Below are positions 4,940 to 7,246 of a stretch of DNA of 7,246 nt, one piece after another. Position 1 is the stretch's first letter. Every line of letters begins with the position of its first letter. Position numbers and translations under genes: made by a program. The stretch is taken from contig JBIOYB010000142.1 in the NCBI GenBank assembly GCA_044869915.1, forward strand, positions 1 through 7,246. Direction: 5' to 3'. Under the pieces are notes generated by a model. The model was given only the letters and a program-made list of their open reading frames with translations, did no database searches and was not told where the DNA came from. Origin of the DNA: Allorhizocola sp044869915. Its GTDB lineage: Bacteria > Actinomycetota > Actinomycetes > Mycobacteriales > Micromonosporaceae.

Positions 4940-5287
4940 ATGACGACGTTTGACGAGATCGTGGAGGGCAAGGTCCAGCCGCAGCATCGGGACATCGTGG
5001 ACGCGCTCAGGGTGCTGATGAAGGAGCTGGCGCCCGCGGCGGTCGAGACGGTGAGCCATGGCGGCGCGGTGTGGAAGCAGGGCGGCCAGATTTTGGCGAT
5101 CCTCAGCCCGAGTAAGACGCACATCACGCTGGCTTTTTCGCGCGGGGCGGAGTTTACCGACGCGCATGGGCTGCTGCAGGGCGAGGGCAAGACCACCCGG
5201 CACGTGAAGGTGAAGAATTTGGGTGCCCTGGACCGGCCCGCGATCGCGGACTATGTGGCCCAGGGCCTCAAGCTGGCGGGCGCCTAG
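4940..5287 (+). CDS. DUF1801 (YdhG-like) domain protein (115 aa)
   Basis: This is a small soluble protein of the DUF1801 / YdhG-like family (PF08818), found widely in bacteria, with no settled biochemical function. The fold is related to the iron-chaperone frataxin/Fra-like group, but I would not infer a role from that. Family features visible: an N-terminal helix with FDEIVEGKVQPQHRDIVDALRVLM, an aromatic/Gly stretch VSHGGAVWKQGGQILAIL, a strand HITLAFSRGAEF, and the hallmark GLLQGEGKTTRHVKVK, then a C-terminal helix IADYVAQGLKLAG. The length is typical and the gene appears complete from ATG 4940. It converges on the L,D-transpeptidase gene, and both stop codons use the same CTAG (5284-5287), so no separate terminator fits between them. 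Confidence 0.88.
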   Translation: MTTFDEIVEGKVQPQHRDIVDALRVLMKELAPAAVETVSHGGAVWKQGGQILAILSPSKTHITLAFSRGAEFTDAHGLLQGEGKTTRHVKVKNLGALDRPAIADYVAQGLKLAGA

Positions 5288-6531
5288 GCGGTCGGGGAAG
5301 CGGTGGCCGAGGGTTGGGCCGAGGGTTGGGCTGCGGGCGGCTCGTAGGGGATGGCCGAGCCCTTGGCGTATTCCTCGAAGGACTTGCTCCAGTCGGTCCA
5401 GCCGTCGCCGTATTTGAGCGTGGCGCCGGTGTTGCTGGTGATCACGGGGTCGCCGACGCGGGTCTGCTCGAACAGCCATTTGGCGTTGGCGGTGGACATG
5501 TTGATGCAGCCGTGCGAGACGTTGCGCACGCCCTGGTGCTGCACGGACCAGGGCGCGGCGTGGATGTGCTCGCCGCTCCACGTGATGCGCTGGGCGTATT
5601 CGACGTCGGCGACGTATTTTTCTCTCGCGTTGGGGTCGTTGCGGGTGTCGAAGGTGTCCTTGGCCTTCTTTTCGATGATTACCATCACGCCGCTGGACGA
5701 CTGCCACTCGGGCTTGCCGAGGCTGACCGGGATGCGCTTGACTTCCTGCCCGTTGACTGTGACAACCATCACCTTGGGGGACGAGCGATCGTCCACCGTC
5801 ATGATCAGTTGTCGGCCCGTGGTCAGGCTCAGGGTCAGGTTGCGCTTGCCGAAGTGTCCGTCGCCGCACGGGACCCCGCCCACCCGGGCGTCCACAAAGA
5901 TTTTTGTGCCCGCCTGCCAGAAGTCCTTGGGCCGCCAGTGCAGCTCTTTGGGGCTGTACCAATTCCACACGCCCTCGACCGCCGGAGTGGTGGTCACGAT
6001 CATGCGGCGCTGCAGCGCGGCTCGCGCGCCCTGGGGGATGTCGCGGGTCAACTGGAAGATCAGCGGCATGGCCGTGCCGATGTCCATGTTGTCCGACACG
6101 AAGCTCGTGACCCGCACCTCGTTGCTGGGCTGGGCCATCGTGGTGAACTTGCTCTTGGCGGTCACGGTCTTGCCGTCGTCGCCAGTGGCGCTGACCGTCG
6201 CGGTGTAGGTCGCGCCGTAGGCCAGCATCTTGTCGGGCATCCAGCCCTTGCCGTCGGGGTGCATCTTGCCCGTGACGGGCTTGCCCTCCGCGTCTGTGAG
6301 CTCCAACGTGGTCTTGGTCGCGTCGGTCGACGTGTAGACGATCTCCGCGGCCGCGATCACGTCGGTGGCGCCGTCGGCCGGGGTGGTGACCGACGCCTTG
6401 GCCTTGGGGTCAGGCTCCTTCTTTTCGCCCTCGTTGAACGAGGGGTTGGCCTTCTTCGAGCACGCGCTCAAACCGGCAACGGTGGCCCCCGCCAGTCCGA
6501 GGGCGGTCAGGGTGTGCCGCCGTGTTGGCAT
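5284..6531 (-). CDS. L,D-transpeptidase lipoprotein (YkuD catalytic domain, 415 aa)
   Basis: This enzyme cross-links peptidoglycan by 3-3 (mDap-mDap) bonds outside the membrane and is, by family, the target of carbapenems. Numbers are from ATG 6531. The signal peptide MPTRRHTLTALGLAGATVAG leads to lipobox LSAC with C24 as lipidation site; the TRR pair gives it a Tat-like look. Two immunoglobulin-like domains (about 45-140 and 145-235) precede the YkuD domain. In it, PVSLGKP, YAQRITW, H324 (HIHAAPWSV) and S339-H340-G-C342 (SHGCINM) mark the active site, with C342 the nucleophile. The C-terminal subdomain (WTDWSKSFEEYAKGSAIPY) and a Pro/Ala/Ser tail with an AQPSAQPSA repeat complete it. An upstream in-frame ATG (6576) would add 15 residues before the signal peptide and is less likely. 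The organisation resembles mycobacterial LdtMt2 (lppS/ldtB, about 408 aa). It lies 57 nt after a second transpeptidase gene on the same strand. Confidence 0.95.
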   Translation of the reverse strand: MPTRRHTLTALGLAGATVAGLSACSKKANPSFNEGEKKEPDPKAKASVTTPADGATDVIAAAEIVYTSTDATKTTLELTDAEGKPVTGKMHPDGKGWMPDKMLAYGATYTATVSATGDDGKTVTAKSKFTTMAQPSNEVRVTSFVSDNMDIGTAMPLIFQLTRDIPQGARAALQRRMIVTTTPAVEGVWNWYSPKELHWRPKDFWQAGTKIFVDARVGGVPCGDGHFGKRNLTLSLTTGRQLIMTVDDRSSPKVMVVTVNGQEVKRIPVSLGKPEWQSSSGVMVIIEKKAKDTFDTRNDPNAREKYVADVEYAQRITWSGEHIHAAPWSVQHQGVRNVSHGCINMSTANAKWLFEQTRVGDPVITSNTGATLKYGDGWTDWSKSFEEYAKGSAIPYEPPAAQPSAQPSATASPTA

Positions 6532-6588
6532 GTCTGCCCACCATTTCAGTCGAGGGGTGTGATGGTGGCTTTCCATACTGCCTGGCGT

Positions 6589-7246
6589 TCAGCGCACCGG
6601 CAACGCGCTTCCCTTCACATACTCTGACCAGGGAAGATCCCATGAGGTAAAGCCGTTTCCGGGCTCCAGTTGCACCTCTGTGCCACTCACGGTGACCGGA
6701 TCACCCACGTGCGTCATGCCGAACAGCCACTCGGCGTCGCCCCACGACATGTTGATGCAGCCATGCGAAACGTTGTTGAAGCCCTGGTCGCCGACTGACC
6801 ACGGGGCGGCGTGGATGAATTCGCCGCCCCAGGTCAAGCGCTGCGCGTAGGAGATGTCTGCCCGATATTGGTCACCTGGCTCCCCCGTGGTGTCGAAGAC
6901 GGTCTGCACCTTCTTGTCCATGATGACCATCGTCCCGGACGAGGACGGCGTGCTGGGTTTGCCCAGGCTCACCGGCATCGAGCGGATGGCCGCGCCGTTT
7001 TCCTGCACCGTCAGGTGTTTGGTCGTGTTGTCGATGAACAGCTCCACTCGCGACTGTGCGATGTGGACGGTGGCCCGGCGGTCGCTGTCGCCGTAGGTCC
7101 CGTTGCCGAAGGGTGCGCCGTCGAGTCCGGCGCGCACGCTGATGGTCGTGCCCGGCTGCCAGTAGTTTTCGGCGCGATAGGTGACCTGGCGCGAGCTGAA
7201 CCAATGCCACACCCCCGGTTGGTGCGGGGTGGTCTCGACGAACAGG
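6589..7246 (-). CDS. Second L,D-transpeptidase, C-terminal part (5' end outside window)
   Basis: The frame is open to the window edge; the GTG at 7212 is internal because the codons before it (LFVETTPHQPG) align with the second Ig-like domain of the neighbouring transpeptidase. About 218 codons are visible: the end of the Ig-like domain (VWHWFSSRQVTYRAENYWQPGT), then the YkuD domain with PVSLGKP, FDTTGEPGDQYRADISYAQRLTW, FIHAAPWSV and the nucleophile motif NVSHGCINMS, then the C-terminal subdomain SWDLPWSEYVKGSALPVR. It ends at TGA 6591-6589 and lacks the Pro/Ala/Ser tail of its neighbour. Catalytic His and Cys are present, so it should be active. The strong similarity over the whole visible length and the same-strand spacing of 57 nt point to tandem duplication and probably co-transcription. 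Whether it too is a lipoprotein cannot be seen here. Confidence 0.95.
   Translation of the reverse strand, partial: LFVETTPHQPGVWHWFSSRQVTYRAENYWQPGTTISVRAGLDGAPFGNGTYGDSDRRATVHIAQSRVELFIDNTTKHLTVQENGAAIRSMPVSLGKPSTPSSSGTMVIMDKKVQTVFDTTGEPGDQYRADISYAQRLTWGGEFIHAAPWSVGDQGFNNVSHGCINMSWGDAEWLFGMTHVGDPVTVSGTEVQLEPGNGFTSWDLPWSEYVKGSALPVR

Noticed and set aside
4330..4953. Open frame of 207 codons on the plus strand through tRNA-His and the hairpin region
   Set aside because: It includes the entire tRNA and terminator, and has no recognisable domain; it is open only because of high GC.
5314..6627. Open frame of 437 codons on the plus strand opposite the first transpeptidase
   Set aside because: It lies antisense to a gene with clear catalytic motifs. 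Its product is Gly/Val/Asp/His-rich low complexity, the usual shadow of a high-GC gene.

Overview
The window comes from a high-GC actinobacterium, most likely a mycolic-acid-containing member of the Mycobacteriales (relatives of Mycobacterium, Gordonia, Tsukamurella). The evidence is roughly two-thirds G+C with strongly G/C-ending codons, a polyprenol-dependent GT87 mannosyltransferase-type membrane protein, two mycobacterial-style L,D-transpeptidases, an actinobacterial oligoribonuclease, and a tRNA-His without an encoded CCA. From memory, M. tuberculosis also has orn, tRNA-His and an L,D-transpeptidase lipoprotein (lppS/ldtB) near one another, so part of this layout looks ancestral. I could not check this by search.

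Layout. Bases 1-1851 hold a rightward group: the 3' end of a YcnI-type (DUF1775) membrane-anchored protein, an unrecognised two-helix membrane protein of 324 aa, and a very small GNAT acetyltransferase whose start overlaps the membrane protein's end. Bases 1852-2346 are a gene-free gap between convergent genes. It contains three unrelated tandem arrays (16, 17 and 20 bp units), degenerate relatives of the 17-bp unit, and a perfect 12-bp-stem hairpin. Bases 2347-3477 encode a leftward GT87 glycosyltransferase. It is divergent from orn (3697-4314), and both genes have a TANNNT -10 box exactly 6 nt before the start codon, the arrangement expected of leaderless mRNAs. A tRNA-His with its own promoter and a two-tier terminator hairpin follows orn, then about 210 nt of GC-rich inverted and direct repeats.

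The right part holds a small acidic protein of 56 aa (leftward), a divergent DUF1801 protein (rightward), and two tandem leftward L,D-transpeptidase genes (the second runs off the window). The DUF1801 gene and the first transpeptidase gene end on the same CTAG tetranucleotide.

How the genes relate. GT87 (lipoglycan mannosylation) and the two transpeptidases (3-3 peptidoglycan cross-links) act on the outside of the membrane in building the cell envelope. YcnI and the 324-aa protein are also envelope proteins. Orn and tRNA-His are housekeeping RNA functions. I see no transposase, integrase, CRISPR array, toxin-antitoxin pair or defence genes, and nothing that amounts to a proven new system. The parts least explained by known families are the repeat-rich convergent gap, the 324-aa membrane protein with its overlapping acetyltransferase, the paired leaderless-type promoters and the duplicated transpeptidases.
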